Assembly (NCBI RefSeq): GCF_024752305.1
Contig: NZ_JANTHX010000002.1
Location: forward strand, 1-42,123
Source: Protaetiibacter mangrovi
Lineage (GTDB): Bacteria; Actinomycetota; Actinomycetes; Actinomycetales; Microbacteriaceae
Direction: 5' to 3'
Length of the DNA stretch: 42,123 bases
The position numbers and the translations under genes are program-made. The notes under the pieces were generated by a model that was not told the DNA's origin, did not search any database, and worked only from the letters and a program-made list of their open reading frames with translations. How positions within the stretch are numbered: position 1 is the first letter of the stretch; each line of letters begins with the position of its first letter. This document shows positions 41,093-42,123 of the stretch, piece by piece.

Positions 41093-42123
41093 ATGGCTTC
41101 GATCACCGACTCCCTCACCCGGGTGGGTGACCTGTCGGTGCCGTTCGCCCCGCTCTCGGTGGCGGGTCTTGAGGATGCGGAGCTGCTCGTGTCGCAGCGT
41201 GAGATCGCGGAGGTGCGTCGTCGCTTGGATGCAGTCGCGGCGACCGTGGCGGGTGAGATCGCCCACCGCTCGCGCCGCGAACTCGGGCATGCGGGTCTCG
41301 CGCAGTCGGAGGGGGTGCGGACCGCGGAGGAGCTGATCGCGAAGGTGTCCGGCACCTCCACCCGGGATGCCCGCACGCTGGTGAAGGCAGCGGAGCTGCT
41401 GCCCGCGCGTGAACTCGCCCCGGACGCGGCACGGGTGGCCCGGTGGCAGCGGCTGCTCGGCGACGCGGTCGCGGCCGCGACGATCTCGGTGGAGGCGGCG
41501 GAGCTGATCCGCACTCGCCTGACCGCCGCTGAGGGTGTCGACGAGGACGCTCTCGCGACCGCGGTCGGGCGGCTGCTGGGTGAGGCGGCGGGGTTGACGA
41601 TCGAGCAGCTCGCGATTCGTGCGGGCCGTGTGCGTGACGAACTGGATCTGGCCGGCATCGCCGCCCGAGAGCAGGAACTGCACCAGAAGCGGTTCCTGCG
41701 GGTCACGCCGCAGTTGGATGGGATGACCCGGGTGACGGGGTTGCTGGATCCGGAGTCCGCGGCGATCGTGGTGCCGATCCTCGATGCCGCCACCTCCCCC
41801 CGACGCGGCGGACCCCGATTCGTCGCACCGGACGCCATCGAGCGTACGGAAGACATCATGCGCGACGAGCGCAGCACGGAACAGCTCACCCTCGACACCC
41901 TCGTCGACCTGGTCCGTGCCGGTGCGCAGGTCGACCCGAACCGGCTGCTCGGGGACCGGAAGCCCGCCGTGCGGATCCTGGTCACGAAGACCGACCTCGA
42001 TACCCGGGTGGGTGCGGCGTTCTTCGAAGGACAGAGCGAAGCGGTGTCGATCGACACGGCGGAACGGTTCATCTGCGCAACTGGCGCCATCCCGATCCTG
42101 TTCGACGACGACGGACGCGCCCT
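41093..42123 (+). CDS. DUF222 protein, HNH endonuclease family, 3' end outside the window
   Basis: The frame from ATG 41093 is open for 343 codons and runs off the window edge. It begins MASITDSLTRVGDLSVPFAP and contains the DUF222 region: EIAHRSRRELGHAGLAQSEG, STRDARTLVKAAELLPAREL, and RFLRVTPQLDGMTRVTGLLD followed by PESAAIVVPILDAAT. In this family an HNH nuclease domain follows at the C-terminus, so it should lie beyond 42123. Relatives in mycobacteria are the 13E12 repeat genes. Codons ending in T (GGT, CGT, GAT) are commoner than in neighbouring genes, which suggests a different history. A LexA-type site precedes it. Confidence 0.88.
   Translation, partial: MASITDSLTRVGDLSVPFAPLSVAGLEDAELLVSQREIAEVRRRLDAVAATVAGEIAHRSRRELGHAGLAQSEGVRTAEELIAKVSGTSTRDARTLVKAAELLPARELAPDAARVARWQRLLGDAVAAATISVEAAELIRTRLTAAEGVDEDALATAVGRLLGEAAGLTIEQLAIRAGRVRDELDLAGIAAREQELHQKRFLRVTPQLDGMTRVTGLLDPESAAIVVPILDAATSPRRGGPRFVAPDAIERTEDIMRDERSTEQLTLDTLVDLVRAGAQVDPNRLLGDRKPAVRILVTKTDLDTRVGAAFFEGQSEAVSIDTAERFICATGAIPILFDDDGRA

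Overview
The window is high-GC DNA from an actinobacterium, most probably a member of the Microbacteriaceae (inferred from GC-rich third codon positions, frequent GTG starts, GTGA/ATGA start-stop overlaps, several DUF2510 proteins, a DUF222/HNH gene and a GGTCGAG...GAGACC dispersed repeat). It looks like an ordinary chromosomal segment; I see no insertion sequence, prophage, CRISPR array, tRNA or rRNA gene.

Layout. 1-5.2 kb: a ketopantoate-reductase-like enzyme, a LuxR-type regulator and a secreted GH18 chitinase with two chitin-binding modules. 5.2-11.8 kb: a DHA2-type drug exporter divergent from a TetR repressor, with two operator-like sites between them; the TetR gene runs by 4-bp overlaps into truB, two small membrane proteins, ribF and a CynX-type transporter, followed by a SRPBCC protein. 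11.9-16.3 kb: a deoxyribose-catabolic operon (SorC/DeoR regulator, deoC, aldehyde dehydrogenase and a dehydrogenase-like protein lacking the catalytic half). 16.3-19.0 kb: a membrane-anchored glycerophosphodiesterase behind a possible PHO-type repeat, an M20 peptidase and a small membrane protein. 19.2-21.3 kb: a SNF2-type helicase.

21.34-22.28 kb has no protein gene and is the most unusual part. Two co-directional transcription units share the same upstream element, promoter geometry and terminator type. The first predicts an RNA of about 115 nt and the second a highly structured RNA of about 420 nt. Between them, on the other strand, lie two adjacent C-loop hairpins resembling the actinobacterial 6C RNA. 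By analogy with the 6C/Ms1 neighbourhood I remember from mycobacteria and Streptomyces, the long RNA is a candidate RNA-polymerase-binding sRNA of the Ms1 kind; this is inference.

22.3-33.4 kb: an aminotransferase class IV (pabC-like) pair, a J-domain/NERD protein, a transglutaminase-like protein, then a minus-strand cluster of four DUF2510 proteins plus one small acidic protein, a Ski2-like DUF3516 helicase and a small membrane protein. 33.5-36.7 kb: a PiT phosphate transporter behind a clear four-unit PHO box, a small membrane partner, and an aspartase. 36.7-41 kb: the NHEJ locus, ligD (apparently split by a frameshift between the polymerase and phosphoesterase-ligase parts) divergent from ku, with a CPBP-like membrane protein. 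The window ends inside a DUF222/HNH gene preceded by a LexA-type SOS box.

Recurring themes are DNA repair (Ku, LigD, two helicases, the SOS-controlled DUF222 gene), phosphate acquisition (PiT, glycerophosphodiesterase) and an envelope-related DUF2510 cluster of unknown role.
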